Below, in pieces: positions 1 through 7,945 of a DNA stretch of 21,640 nt. The position numbers and the translations under genes were made by a program. Within the stretch, counting starts at the first letter, position 1; each line of letters begins with the position of its first letter. This stretch comes from an uncultured Nitrospira sp. (GTDB lineage: Bacteria; Nitrospirota; Nitrospiria; Nitrospirales; UBA8639). The stretch covers positions 114,958 to 136,597 of the forward strand of contig CABVRQ010000001.1 in NCBI GenBank assembly GCA_902500695.1, in the 5' to 3' direction. The notes under the pieces were generated by a model, which did no database searches, was not told where the DNA came from, and saw only the letters and a list, made by a program, of their open reading frames with translations.

Positions 1-837
1 ACGTGAGGGACCGGTCGCTTTGGCCACGACCAGCGCCCAACGACTTCCCGTCCTCATTGTTTGGAGCTGAATCCCCAGCACCGAAAACCCCGGCACCGTG
101 TCAGCTAAGACGGCGGTCACCACTCGGTGAACCAACGGACCCGGGAGGACAAAAGCCAATCGGGCACACCGCCGATCTTCATGCTTCGTCTCCGTTTGAA
201 TGATGGCATGCATGAGACCCACCAGTTGTCCATGTTGATTCAATAACCCGCCGCCCGAATTGCCACTGCACACGGACATATCCACCTGCATTAATCGACT
301 GTTCACCGTCGGCAAAAAAGTATTGGGATTTCCAGTCGTGCCAAAGTTGATAGCCGGCCCCCAACCCAATGGATACCCAACGGTAAAGACGGGGTCGCCA
401 TAGGTCACGTCCACATCGGCAAACGTGACATGCGCTTGTGGCCAATCCGATTCGGGACCCTGGAGTTGGTACACAGCCACATCCAGGTAGGCATTCGCTC
501 CCTGACGGGCGGCCGACAACTGAACCAGATCGTCCGTCACCACATGGATGATATCCGGGACAATGACTTTTCCTCCCTCTGTACGCTCTACCGCATGCCG
601 CGCTGTCACAATCACTCCCCGTCCAATATGGATTCCCGATCCGCGAATACTGACCGGCAACCCATAATCATTTTCGGAAACTTCAGGCTGATCAGCCGGA
701 AGAATCCCGACTGTCGCCAATTTGGCCTGTTCGATGGCATGAGAAATCGGCATTGCCCGAACCTCTCCCAACCCGGGTAAAAAGCCAAGTCCTACAAAAA
801 AAACAAATCCAATGAGAATCGACCTGTCATAACTCAT
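1..837 (-). CDS. Secreted trypsin-like serine protease (HtrA/DegP type), 3' end beyond left edge
   Basis: The frame is open from an ATG at 837 to the left edge. It starts with a Sec signal peptide: a charged start (MSYDR), a hydrophobic run of about 20 residues, then a likely cleavage site after VRA. The S1 triad is readable: His in TARHAVE, Asp in YLDVAVY and Ser in SGNSGGGLLN, which is the chymotrypsin-fold GNSGG signature. After the protease domain the text GIQLQTM...WALVVAKATGPS looks like the beginning of a PDZ domain, as in HtrA proteases, but the window ends there. The expected role is periplasmic protein quality control or processing. A GGGGG tract lies a few bases before the ATG as a possible ribosome site. 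The substrate cannot be told. The family call is firm; the exact HtrA subtype is not. Confidence 0.85.
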   Translation of the reverse strand, partial: MSYDRSILIGFVFFVGLGFLPGLGEVRAMPISHAIEQAKLATVGILPADQPEVSENDYGLPVSIRGSGIHIGRGVIVTARHAVERTEGGKVIVPDIIHVVTDDLVQLSAARQGANAYLDVAVYQLQGPESDWPQAHVTFADVDVTYGDPVFTVGYPLGWGPAINFGTTGNPNTFLPTVNSRLMQVDMSVCSGNSGGGLLNQHGQLVGLMHAIIQTETKHEDRRCARLAFVLPGPLVHRVVTAVLADTVPGFSVLGIQLQTMRTGSRWALVVAKATGPSR

Positions 838-1042
838 CTCTACCCCCAGCGTTTCAGAATGGCCCCCATAGTGAGAAACAAGCCCCATCATTCGAACAGA
901 CTCACTCTCTCGCGATATTCAACAAAAACTCAGGTAACTTCAGCTTCATCTATACACATCTCAGCCACAAGATCACTGCGGTATTGTTTACCGGATGCGA
1001 GCGGCCCTATTGTTTGAGCTACTTGCCCACAATCCCTTCGCT

Positions 1043-1606
1043 TCAGGATGGATGACCCCAATTCTTCAGCCCACAGTACAGGACTTTCATCTGCTGATAG
1101 GAATAATGGGCATTTCTTCCACTCGGGTTTGGCAACACCCAGACAGGCACACCACCAAGGGTAAGCGATTGCAGGCCGACCTGAATGGGGTCTTCAAGAG
1201 ACCGCTGATTAACACGTGTCGCCTTCTTGGACGAGAGAAGCATGCGAGCAATAGTGATCCCTAACAAGGCCACGAGTCGAGGCTGATAGGTCGAAATTTT
1301 TGTGAGTAATGCCTCATGCCCTTGAAGAAAATCCTTTTTTCCCAAATCTTGTATACCCGCAGTCGGCCGGGTAATCAGATTGGTGAGCCCATATCCGAAA
1401 TCAGGCAATCGCCAATCATCCTGATAGGTCAGCGCAGAGGGAATTAGCCCGGCATCAACCAGCAATTTCCAAAACCGGTTGGAAGATCCGGCATAATGAT
1501 GACCGACCTCAGCAGATCGCAGACCCGGGTTAATTCCAACAAAGAGAATGGATAACCCCGGAGCCAGATAATCGGGTAGACCTGAATGCGGATGACTTGC
1601 GGACAT
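1043..1606 (-). CDS. mug: Mismatch-specific uracil-DNA glycosylase (MUG/TDG family)
   Basis: DNA repair enzyme that removes uracil or thymine mispaired with guanine, plus related lesions such as ethenocytosine, as a monofunctional glycosylase. The motif GINPG near the N-terminus (catalytic-loop Asn of MUG) and LPNPSGRN near the C-terminus (helix-intercalating NPSG loop) identify the family. HYAGSSNRFWKLL matches the conserved GxxNxFW region. With the ATG at 1606 (MSASHPHSG) the protein is 187 aa, close to the usual 165-200. The frame stays open upstream to 1891, but that would add a non-homologous tail overlapping the TPR gene. An alternative ATG lies at 1642 (199 aa). A perfect TATAAT on the coding strand at 1647-1652 sits just upstream of both starts and favours the shorter form. 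The gene appears to be transcribed alone. Confidence 0.88.
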   Translation of the reverse strand: MSASHPHSGLPDYLAPGLSILFVGINPGLRSAEVGHHYAGSSNRFWKLLVDAGLIPSALTYQDDWRLPDFGYGLTNLITRPTAGIQDLGKKDFLQGHEALLTKISTYQPRLVALLGITIARMLLSSKKATRVNQRSLEDPIQVGLQSLTLGGVPVWVLPNPSGRNAHYSYQQMKVLYCGLKNWGHPS

Positions 1607-1646
1607 AGGTCCCAGATTCTTAGATGTACAGCAGGTCTTCATACCT

Positions 1647-1652
1647 TGATTA
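1647..1652 (-). promoter_or_regulatory. Candidate -10 box (TATAAT) for mug
   Basis: On the minus strand a consensus TATAAT is preceded directly by TG and lies 40 bases before the preferred mug ATG at 1606. No good -35 hexamer is seen at 16-18 bases. If the alternative ATG at 1642 were used, the transcript would be nearly leaderless. The call rests on the motif and its position only. Confidence 0.35.
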
Positions 1653-1805
1653 TACAGAGCCAGGGATTTCGCTGTATTAACGAAAACCCTGCTGCCACAA
1701 TGTATTAAACGTTGGAAGGATACGAGGGGGTTGTGGAGATAAAAGGAAAAGACTAGAAGAAGAATTCCATTCCAAGCGGCCACCCGGCGAAAACTGAATC
1801 GCGAT

Positions 1806-2456
1806 TTACTTGGAAGCCAGTTTCGTCTGAATCTCGGAAAAGGTTTTTTCCGCCTCAGGGAGAAGATCATCCCGGTTTGCCGCCCTGGCAAGCTCGAGCG
1901 CTTTTTTCGCTAAATCAAAAGCCTCTTGATCCTCTCCCCGCTCAAGACACAATCGTGCGACCACCATGCGAGCATTAATGGATTGAGGATCATTCTGAAT
2001 CACCCGCCGCAGCATGGCTTCGCCTTTTTCGGAATCTCCTCCAAATAACCCGGGGACTTCGATGAGAATCGTCCCTTTAGAAGAGAGGGCATCCATATGG
2101 TTAGGATTGAGCAGAAGGGTCTTGTCCAGAGCTTCCATCATTCGTTTATATTCAAACACCGAGAAGAGTACTTCTCCATTGGCCCGCATGCGCTCACCAA
2201 TACTACAGAACAGGGCAAAATACGCCTCCGATGAACCCTCGTCGAGTTCCACAGCTTTTTCAGCCAATTTTCTCCCGCGCTCAAAGTGAGCCACCCGAAC
2301 CGATTCGTCCTTCGCCAGCCGGCCTTTCTGGCACTCATCCATCGCCTGTTGCGTCAAAGCCTGAGAAGATTCCTCACCCCAGACTCCAGGGATCACCAAC
2401 CAGGAAAGCAGCACACTGGCAACCAAAATATACAGCATTCGATGAATCACGGTCAT
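1806..2456 (-). CDS. Periplasmic TPR-repeat protein of unknown role
   Basis: 216 aa from the ATG at 2456; a TTG at 2465 would add three residues. The N-terminus (MTVIHRMLYILVASVLLSW) is a Sec signal peptide, so the product should be periplasmic. The rest is helical with tetratricopeptide-like repeats: EKAVELDEGSSEAYFALF, DKTLLLNPNHMDALSSKGTI and a further unit with LRRVIQNDPQSINARMVVAR. The segment PGLFGGDSEKGEAMLRRVI resembles proteins in which a conserved GGD-KG loop precedes a TPR helix, as in TatT/TRAP-associated TPR proteins. TPR domains mediate protein contacts; no catalytic motif is seen. Its 3' end overlaps only a non-coding upstream extension of mug. The fold is clear and the function unknown. 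Confidence 0.8.
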   Translation of the reverse strand: MTVIHRMLYILVASVLLSWLVIPGVWGEESSQALTQQAMDECQKGRLAKDESVRVAHFERGRKLAEKAVELDEGSSEAYFALFCSIGERMRANGEVLFSVFEYKRMMEALDKTLLLNPNHMDALSSKGTILIEVPGLFGGDSEKGEAMLRRVIQNDPQSINARMVVARLCLERGEDQEAFDLAKKALELARAANRDDLLPEAEKTFSEIQTKLASK

Positions 2457-2684
2457 ATTGTCCAAGTCCTTTGTCCGCTACTCTGGTGAATTTCAGCCAA
2501 AAAGAGGGGTACGGAACGCAAAGAAAATATTTTATACCAAGTGAAATGCTCATGCCAACGCCTAGGAGCGTAAATTTTCTCACCGAGTTTTTCCTGCGGG
2601 AGGAACCCTCCCCGTTTGGAGGAGGAAAAGGAGAAGAGTGGATGGCCACTGCGAATACTGTCGGTTGCCGGAACAGCTCTTTAC

Positions 2685-3917
2685 CTAAGTGGAGTCCCGC
2701 GCCGATTGAAGCCACCTCGCGGCCCCAACACCCGCAGCATGGCCACTGGCAAAACAGGCCGTCAGAAGATAGCCTCCGGTTGGCGCTTCCCAATCCAGCA
2801 TCTCTCCCGCACAAAAGACTCCTGGCAAGATGCGAATCATCAGTTGCCCGTCCAAGACTTCAAACGGTACTCCGCCTGCCGTGCTGATCGCTTCCTCCAA
2901 CGGGCGTGGGGCGACAAGACGTACCGGCAGCGATTTGATGGCCGTCCCCAGCAGCACCGGGTCGGCAAAGTCTTTCTTGGGCACATATTCCCTCAGAAGG
3001 CCGGCCTTCACCCCGGAAATACCAACCCGGCGCTGCAAGTGGCTCGCCATCGAGCGTGAACCACGCGGCCGGGATAAGTCTGAAATGAGGCGCGAGGCAT
3101 CCCGGTCAGGCGCCAGATCCAATCGAAGAAGCGCCGTGCCCGTTTTCCCAATCTCGTCACGTATCCATGCCGAAATCGCATAGATCACGCCTCCCTCAAT
3201 GCCGGTCTCCGTCACGACGAATTCGCCCTGTTGCCGAAACTCAATGCCCTCTGGGGTGATTCCGGCAACGACAACCGGCTTCACGGGATGCCCGGCATAG
3301 CGGCCACGAAGGTGCGGGCTCCAGTCGACATCAAAGCCACAGTTCGCCGGCTTCAGCGGTTCAATGGAAACACCACGTCCGGCGAGCAACGGCACCCATG
3401 CCCCATCGGAACCGAATCTGGACCAACTGCCACCACCCAACGCCAACACCACCGCATCAGCAGAAACAAGTCGATCTCCTTTCGGCGTGGCAAACCGGAG
3501 AGCTCCGGTCTCGTTCCAGCCATCCCACCGATGTCGCACGTGAATCGCCAGACCGTGCTGGCGCAACCGGCGTAGCCACGCGCGCAAAAGAGGTGCGGAC
3601 TTTAGGTCAGTAGGGAACACGCGGCCGGATGTTCCAATAAAAGTCTCCACACCAAGTTCACGAGCCCACTTGCGCAACGCATCCGGGCCAAATTCGGCGA
3701 GCAGCGATTGGATCTGTCCTTGCCGAGAACCATACCGCAAAATAAATTTCTCGAATGGCTCGGAATGCGTCAAGTTGAGCCCACCCTTCCCCGCTAACAG
3801 AAATTTTCGACCGACGGAGGCCATGGCGTCATACAGATCCACGCGTGCGCCCATGGCAATCGCAGCCTCCGCAGCCATCAGCCCCGCAGGCCCCCCGCCC
3901 ATCACCGCAACTTTCAT
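2685..3917 (-). CDS. NAD(P)/FAD-dependent oxidoreductase, TIGR03862 / HI0933-like family
   Basis: 410 aa flavoprotein. The N-terminal dinucleotide-binding motif is MKVAVMGGGPAGLMAAE, followed by an acidic residue after strand 2 (VDLYD) and the family signature GRKFLLAGKGGLNLTHSEP. A second FAD-contact region reads ADAVVLALGGGSW, and the C-terminal FAD motif is PGVFCAGEMLDWEAPTGGYLLTACFASG, where the GGYxLxxAxxxG pattern is typical of HI0933/YhiN-like proteins. The IEGGVIYAISAWIRDEI segment is characteristic of the TIGR03862 branch. Substrate and physiological role are not established for the family. I chose the ATG at 3917 because it aligns with the family start and has AAGGA just upstream; an ATG at 3938 would add seven residues. 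It stands alone, with about 200 bases free on either side. Confidence 0.88.
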   Translation of the reverse strand: MKVAVMGGGPAGLMAAEAAIAMGARVDLYDAMASVGRKFLLAGKGGLNLTHSEPFEKFILRYGSRQGQIQSLLAEFGPDALRKWARELGVETFIGTSGRVFPTDLKSAPLLRAWLRRLRQHGLAIHVRHRWDGWNETGALRFATPKGDRLVSADAVVLALGGGSWSRFGSDGAWVPLLAGRGVSIEPLKPANCGFDVDWSPHLRGRYAGHPVKPVVVAGITPEGIEFRQQGEFVVTETGIEGGVIYAISAWIRDEIGKTGTALLRLDLAPDRDASRLISDLSRPRGSRSMASHLQRRVGISGVKAGLLREYVPKKDFADPVLLGTAIKSLPVRLVAPRPLEEAISTAGGVPFEVLDGQLMIRILPGVFCAGEMLDWEAPTGGYLLTACFASGHAAGVGAARWLQSARDST

Positions 3918-4186
3918 GCTTCCTTGCTTCAACGTCATGGTGGACCGGAATCAAGCGGAAGTAAAAAAGTCTTTTTCACGATACAAGTATGGGCGACCGT
4001 CTCTGAGCGTGCATTTCGCATTCTTGCCTGATCCATAGTCTCATCAGATGGTGTGCACCACATCAATCCTCTTTAAAAATAATATGAATTGCCCGAAGGG
4101 GACGGTTTTATTAAGATACCTCAAGCCCATATATCACGATGACATCTCCCCCTGGTAAATTTCACAAGACAGGAGAACCGAATTCA

Positions 4187-4354
4187 ATGGAGCAGGAAGA
4201 AATTCGACAATTGTGGGCCGACGGTGAGGATTGGGTCATCAAGCGCCAACACAATCAATACTTCCATCGTCCGGATGGAAAATACGGAGACTGGAAACCC
4301 GGACTTCCTCCCGGCGTTGTGAAGCCGGACGTCGACACCCTCTTCGATGATTAA
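4187..4354 (+). CDS. Small hypothetical protein (55 aa)
   Basis: A short acidic protein not assigned to a family. It contains RQLWADGEDWVIKRQHNQYFHRPDG and ends in a Pro/Gly/Asp-rich tail (PGLPPGVVKPDVDTLFDD). There is no signal peptide or membrane segment, so it is probably cytosolic. The ATG at 4187 follows an AGGAG sequence by 11 bases; an in-frame ATG at 4139 would add 16 residues but has no visible ribosome site. The Trp/Asp-rich composition looks like a real protein rather than a chance frame, and a hairpin follows the stop codon. It lies 100 bases before another unknown gene on the same strand, so the two may be co-transcribed. Confidence 0.6.
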   Translation: MEQEEIRQLWADGEDWVIKRQHNQYFHRPDGKYGDWKPGLPPGVVKPDVDTLFDD

Positions 4355-4359
4355 GCGAT

Positions 4360-4391
4360 GGGATCTCCCTCATCTCAGAAAAGAGATTCCC
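4360..4391 (+). terminator. Hairpin after the small hypothetical gene, possible terminator
   Basis: GGGATCTC at 4360-4367 pairs with GAGATTCCC at 4383-4391 with one bulged T, starting six bases after the stop codon. It is not followed by a clean T run, so it may be only a weak terminator or a processing hairpin. Confidence 0.3.
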
Positions 4392-4453
4392 ACATCTAAA
4401 AATATTTCATTTCCTCTGACGAACAAATCCAGAGAAAGTACTCCCACGATTCC

Positions 4454-4849
4454 ATGCGATTTTCTGGACGAATCATTGGCCTGCTCAAGGAGTACATGCA
4501 TGACTTAGTCGAGCAAGCCAAACAGGAGGAAGCAGCCCACGCCAGCTTCGGCTTCGCTTCCCAACCCTATCGGGCGGACGAGGCCATCTCTGATCTCCTG
4601 GCTATTTTGGATGACCGTATTGAATCAGAAGGCGTCCAGGTTGGCCTTCCCATCGAATTTCTTCACCAGATGTGGACCCTGTGCAACAAAGCGACCACTC
4701 ACATTTCGGAAACCGTCTGGTTGCGGAAAAATCTGGATCAGGGCACCGGATCGAAAGCGGAAGTCCGGCAACTCACCTACCAAGCCCTCATTGCATTCCT
4801 GGAGGCTCAACCCGAAGAAGACGAGTCTGGAGAAGCGACTCCCAACTGA
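4454..4849 (+). CDS. Hypothetical helical protein (131 aa)
   Basis: Unrecognised protein, predicted mostly helical and soluble. It opens with MRFSGRIIGLLKEYMHDLVEQAK, has an acidic stretch (ADEAISDLLAILDDRIESEG) and a second helical half with LPIEFLHQMWTLCNKATTHIS, and ends in a very acidic tail (EAQPEEDESGE). There is no signal peptide, metal site or catalytic motif. Codon use looks like that of the neighbouring genes. The last 43 bases overlap the 3' end of prmA on the other strand, so the acidic tails of both proteins come from opposite strands of the same DNA. The strand and the upstream 55-aa gene suggest a small two-gene unit. Function unknown. Confidence 0.6.
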   Translation: MRFSGRIIGLLKEYMHDLVEQAKQEEAAHASFGFASQPYRADEAISDLLAILDDRIESEGVQVGLPIEFLHQMWTLCNKATTHISETVWLRKNLDQGTGSKAEVRQLTYQALIAFLEAQPEEDESGEATPN

Positions 4850-5676
4850 ATGGCTATCCAGCCATCCCACCTCCTGACATGGCGTCGAAGCCATCCCTGT
4901 TCTTCCAATTGCCCGACAATCTCAGATTCATCTTCCTCCAGCAACCCGGACAACACCAACTGCGTATGCAGACCCCGCATCCTGGAAAATTGAGGCATTA
5001 CTTGAAGTATGGTTCTGCGATCAAGATTAGCCAGAATGACATCAAATGATTGATCGGGTAGCGTGGCCAATTGGCAAGAGGACAGTGTCAACTCTTCTTG
5101 AATGTTATTCACGGCTGCGTATTCCCTGGCACAGTCCAGCGCCGTCGTATCCACATCAATTCCCAGCGCAGTGGTCGCTCCCAGTCGCAATGCAGCCATC
5201 GCGAGAATGCCACTCCCCGTCCCGACATCCAGCACCCGCATGCCTGGAACCCACTTAACCCCTTCCAACCATTCGAGAATTAATTGGGTCGTAGCATGAT
5301 GACCGGTCCCAAACGCCTGCTTGGGATCGATGACCAATTCCACTCCATCCCGTGGCATGTCCATGGTGGCCCAACTCGGACGGATTCCAATTCGACGGCC
5401 GATACGAATAGGTTGAACGGAAGCCGCCCAGGTCGCATTCCAATCCTGAGCTTTCACTGGATGAAACTGAAGTGAGCCTTCCGGGGGGACAACACCCAGC
5501 GTGCTGATCGCCGACCGGACCTGCTGAAGAATGGCTGCTCCATTCTTGCTCCAATAGAGCACAACCGATCCCTCCGCTTCCCATGCTCCCAGAAACTCCT
5601 GGCAATCCAGAATCCCCGCTAACTCAGCGGCATCCACCGAAACGGGAATCGTCATTTCAAAGACAGTCGCATCCAT
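4807..5676 (-). CDS. prmA: Ribosomal protein L11 methyltransferase
   Basis: SAM-dependent enzyme that trimethylates ribosomal protein L11. The 289-aa reading has the PrmA layout. An N-terminal L11-recognition domain (about residues 1-110, including QDWNATWAASVQPIRIG) is followed by the signature DPKQAFGTGHHATT. Then comes the Rossmann methyltransferase domain with motif I VLDVGTGSGILAMAAL, acidic motif II (LGIDVD) and the ILANL segment near the active site. The length is normal for the family. I prefer the ATG at 5676 (MDATVFEM) over a TTG at 5697 that would add seven residues. The 3' end overlaps the convergent 131-aa gene by 43 bases. About 200 bases separate it from the divergent MutS-like gene. 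Confidence 0.93.
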   Translation of the reverse strand: MDATVFEMTIPVSVDAAELAGILDCQEFLGAWEAEGSVVLYWSKNGAAILQQVRSAISTLGVVPPEGSLQFHPVKAQDWNATWAASVQPIRIGRRIGIRPSWATMDMPRDGVELVIDPKQAFGTGHHATTQLILEWLEGVKWVPGMRVLDVGTGSGILAMAALRLGATTALGIDVDTTALDCAREYAAVNNIQEELTLSSCQLATLPDQSFDVILANLDRRTILQVMPQFSRMRGLHTQLVLSGLLEEDESEIVGQLEEQGWLRRHVRRWDGWIAIQLGVASPDSSSSG

Positions 5677-5752
5677 AACAGCTATTCCATCGTTCAAACG
5701 TTTCCCAATTGTACGCTACTGCTGCCACTCATTTCTCACCGGAAGGAAACAG

Positions 5753-5854
5753 AAGGCCCTGTTCAAATAGACGCAAGTCGCGTGGAGAGCAAGGAGTGCG
5801 TTGAGGACTCTGTGTCATGAGAATACGACTAACCGCATGATTCAACAGGCTCTT
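5753..5854. repeat. Short element bounded by 14-base imperfect inverted repeats
   Basis: In the divergent prmA/MutS-like gap, the 14 bases at 5753-5766 (aaggccctgttcaa) and 5841-5854 (ttcaacaggctctt) are imperfect inverted repeats, matching at about 11 of 14 positions. They flank roughly 75 bases with no reading frame. The shape suggests a small interspersed repeat or a long hairpin leader. A second copy is not visible in this window. Confidence 0.35.
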
Positions 5855-5891
5855 CACCAATTTCTATTGACGGGATCATGCAGAGCGGCTA

Positions 5892-7784
5892 ATGTCCGCA
5901 GGCCCTATGGAATGTACCTCTGCCGATAGACGAGAACAAGCGATACTTCGCCTCATTCACCGCACCGAGCGGATGCAGGCGAAAAGCGCCATCGCCAGCC
6001 AACAGTTCAGCCGATGGAGAATGGGAATATTCCTTGCCGGGGCCGCAATCACGATCGGGGTATATCAACAGGCCTGGTTTCATACCGGTAATGGACTTCT
6101 TCTTATCTTCCTCATCGGGTTTCTCACTATATCCTGGTTTCACCAGCGATTGAAATCCCGGTTGCATCGATTACAGCTCTGGTTGGAAATCAAAGAAGAC
6201 AGCTTCGCTCGCCTGCAACTTGATTGGCCTCATATATCGGCCAACGAACACAAGGCCCCTGAGCGACATCCATTCGCCATAGACCTCGACCTCACGGGTC
6301 CGCATTCCTTACTGGCCCTGATCGACACCACCTTTTCCTCCATTGGTCAACAGCGCGTCGCCACCTGGCTCTTTCAATCCAATCTTCCCGAATCGGACGG
6401 GCTATCATGGACAACCAGGCAGACATTGGTCAAAGAACTCACCCCGCTCTCCCGTTTGAGGGATCGCTGTCTCTTAGCCACCCGGCTTATTAGCTCCGTT
6501 CGGCTAAATGGAACCCGCATTATTGCCTTGCTTGAAGCGCCCGTCTCCATCAGTCATCTATCCCTGATTATCATCGCCGCATGCGCTCTGACGAGTCTCA
6601 CCATCGCCTTAGGACTCTGGACGCTCCTCACGGGAGCACCGAATTTTTGGCTGCTTCCCCTGATCCTCTATATTGGAACGTATTTTCTCCTTTCGGGATC
6701 CATCCACCCGCTGTTTGGCCGGGTGCTCGCCCTCCATGAAGAACTGGAAAAACTTGTCAGCGTGATTACCACACTTGAACGATCAACATTCCTCAATCAA
6801 CCAACCATCCGACAGGTCTGCCAGTCGCTGTTGACCCAACAACATCGTCCCACCCAGAGCCTCAAACAGCTTAGTCGTATCTGTCAGGGGCTGAGTGTGA
6901 AAGCCCACCCGCTCATTCATCTCGGCCTTAATGCCCTGGTGCCCTGGGACCTGTGGTTTGTTGGAAAACTCAATCGCCTCATCACGCGCCTTCGCACGGC
7001 ACTTCCTGACTGGCTGGATACCATTGGCACACTTGATGCCGCCAGCGCCCTCGCGCGTTATGCCTATCTCAATCCGGATTATCTCTGGCCATACCTTGAG
7101 GCAACAAATACTACCCCGGACACACGAGGCCTCACCGCACGCGGCCTCGGCCATCCGCTTATTGCGCGTGCTCATCGCATTACCAATGACCTGGAATTAC
7201 GAGGGGAAGGCCATCTCCTGCTGGTCACCGGTTCGAACATGTCCGGGAAAAGCACATTCCTGCGGACAGTGGGCATTAACTTGTGCCTGGCCCAGGCAGG
7301 AGCCCCGGTGTGTGCCGAAATATTTTCCTGGACCTGGTTACGTCTCTATTGTTGCATACGAGTCACGGATGCGCTGGACGAAGGTTTGTCGTATTTTTAC
7401 GCGGAGGTCAAACGCTTGAAAGTTATTCTGGAAGCGGTGGAAAGCCCCAATCCTGATCCGGTCCTTTTTCTCATTGATGAAATCTATCGCGGCACAAATA
7501 ATCGCGAGCGGCTGGCGGGAAGCGAAGCCTTTGTGCATGCGCTGCAACAGAGCCGGGGACTGGGAATGATTTCAACCCATGATTTGGAACTCACAGGACT
7601 GGCCAGTGGAAACGGACATATCCGGAATGCCCACTTTCAGGAAACTGTCGAAGCAGGCACGTTGCACTTTGATTATCAACTTCGACCGGGCCCCTGCCCG
7701 ACCACCAATGCCCTCCGCATCATGGCCCAGGAAGGTCTACCGGTCCCGCCCGAGCACTCCGCAAATCCGCAAGCCCCAAAATAG
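5892..7784 (+). CDS. Membrane-anchored MutS-like ATPase
   Basis: 630-aa MutS-family protein lacking the mismatch-recognition domain I. Two hydrophobic hairpins are predicted at about residues 44-60/68-83 and 222-242/251-269, so it should sit in the inner membrane with the ATPase in the cytosol. Residues 130-165 (DLTGPHSLLALIDTTFSSIGQQRVATWLF) match the MutS core/lever entry. The ATPase domain has Walker A TGSNMSGKST (about 446-455), the signature region VTDALDEGLSYFYAEVKRL and Walker B LFLIDEIYRGTNNRER (about 522-538). The H-loop lies in STHDLEL. Mismatch repair is unproven for such homologues, which have no Phe-x-Glu reader and no MutL nearby. The start is weakly supported: no good ribosome site precedes 5892, and an ATG five codons downstream is possible. 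It is transcribed away from prmA. Confidence 0.85.
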   Translation: MSAGPMECTSADRREQAILRLIHRTERMQAKSAIASQQFSRWRMGIFLAGAAITIGVYQQAWFHTGNGLLLIFLIGFLTISWFHQRLKSRLHRLQLWLEIKEDSFARLQLDWPHISANEHKAPERHPFAIDLDLTGPHSLLALIDTTFSSIGQQRVATWLFQSNLPESDGLSWTTRQTLVKELTPLSRLRDRCLLATRLISSVRLNGTRIIALLEAPVSISHLSLIIIAACALTSLTIALGLWTLLTGAPNFWLLPLILYIGTYFLLSGSIHPLFGRVLALHEELEKLVSVITTLERSTFLNQPTIRQVCQSLLTQQHRPTQSLKQLSRICQGLSVKAHPLIHLGLNALVPWDLWFVGKLNRLITRLRTALPDWLDTIGTLDAASALARYAYLNPDYLWPYLEATNTTPDTRGLTARGLGHPLIARAHRITNDLELRGEGHLLLVTGSNMSGKSTFLRTVGINLCLAQAGAPVCAEIFSWTWLRLYCCIRVTDALDEGLSYFYAEVKRLKVILEAVESPNPDPVLFLIDEIYRGTNNRERLAGSEAFVHALQQSRGLGMISTHDLELTGLASGNGHIRNAHFQETVEAGTLHFDYQLRPGPCPTTNALRIMAQEGLPVPPEHSANPQAPK

Positions 7785-7824
7785 AGGGTGCCAAACTCCC
7801 TCCTGCCTCCCCCAATTGCACATT

Positions 7825-7908
7825 GTCATTTTGAGCCCACGGCGAAGAATCTGTGCCCGGGTTGAAACGCCTCGAGGCCCAGCCAGATCCAAAGGACGGA
7901 GCAGTACC
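7825..7908. repeat. Degraded copy of the dispersed ~100-bp hairpin repeat
   Basis: The sequence begins GTCATTTTGAGCCC and continues with GAAGAATCTGTGCCC and AGCCAGATCC, matching the two better copies at 19176-19285 and 19324-19421. The right terminal inverted repeat is no longer recognisable. It lies in the convergent gap between the MutS-like gene and the zinc-ribbon gene. Confidence 0.6.
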
Positions 7909-7924
7909 ACAAAAAACCTCCGTC
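7895..7924. other. Hairpin in convergent intergenic gap
   Basis: GACGGAG (7895-7901) and CTCCGTC (7918-7924) form a perfect 7-base stem with an A-rich loop, followed on the plus strand by AAAAAA. It lies between converging genes, where a terminator is expected. The T runs are not in the standard place on either strand, so the role is uncertain. Confidence 0.3.
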
Positions 7925-7945
7925 AAAAAACGATGCAACTGGAAT

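Noticed and set aside
1607..1891. N-terminal extension of the mug frame up to 1891
   Set aside because: It overlaps the TPR gene and is unlike any MUG N-terminus; the start at 1606 (or 1642) gives the family length.
2598..2612. GGGAGG/CCTCCC hairpin downstream of the flavoprotein gene as a terminator
   Set aside because: The stem is only six pairs, and on the gene's strand it is followed by an A run, not a T run.
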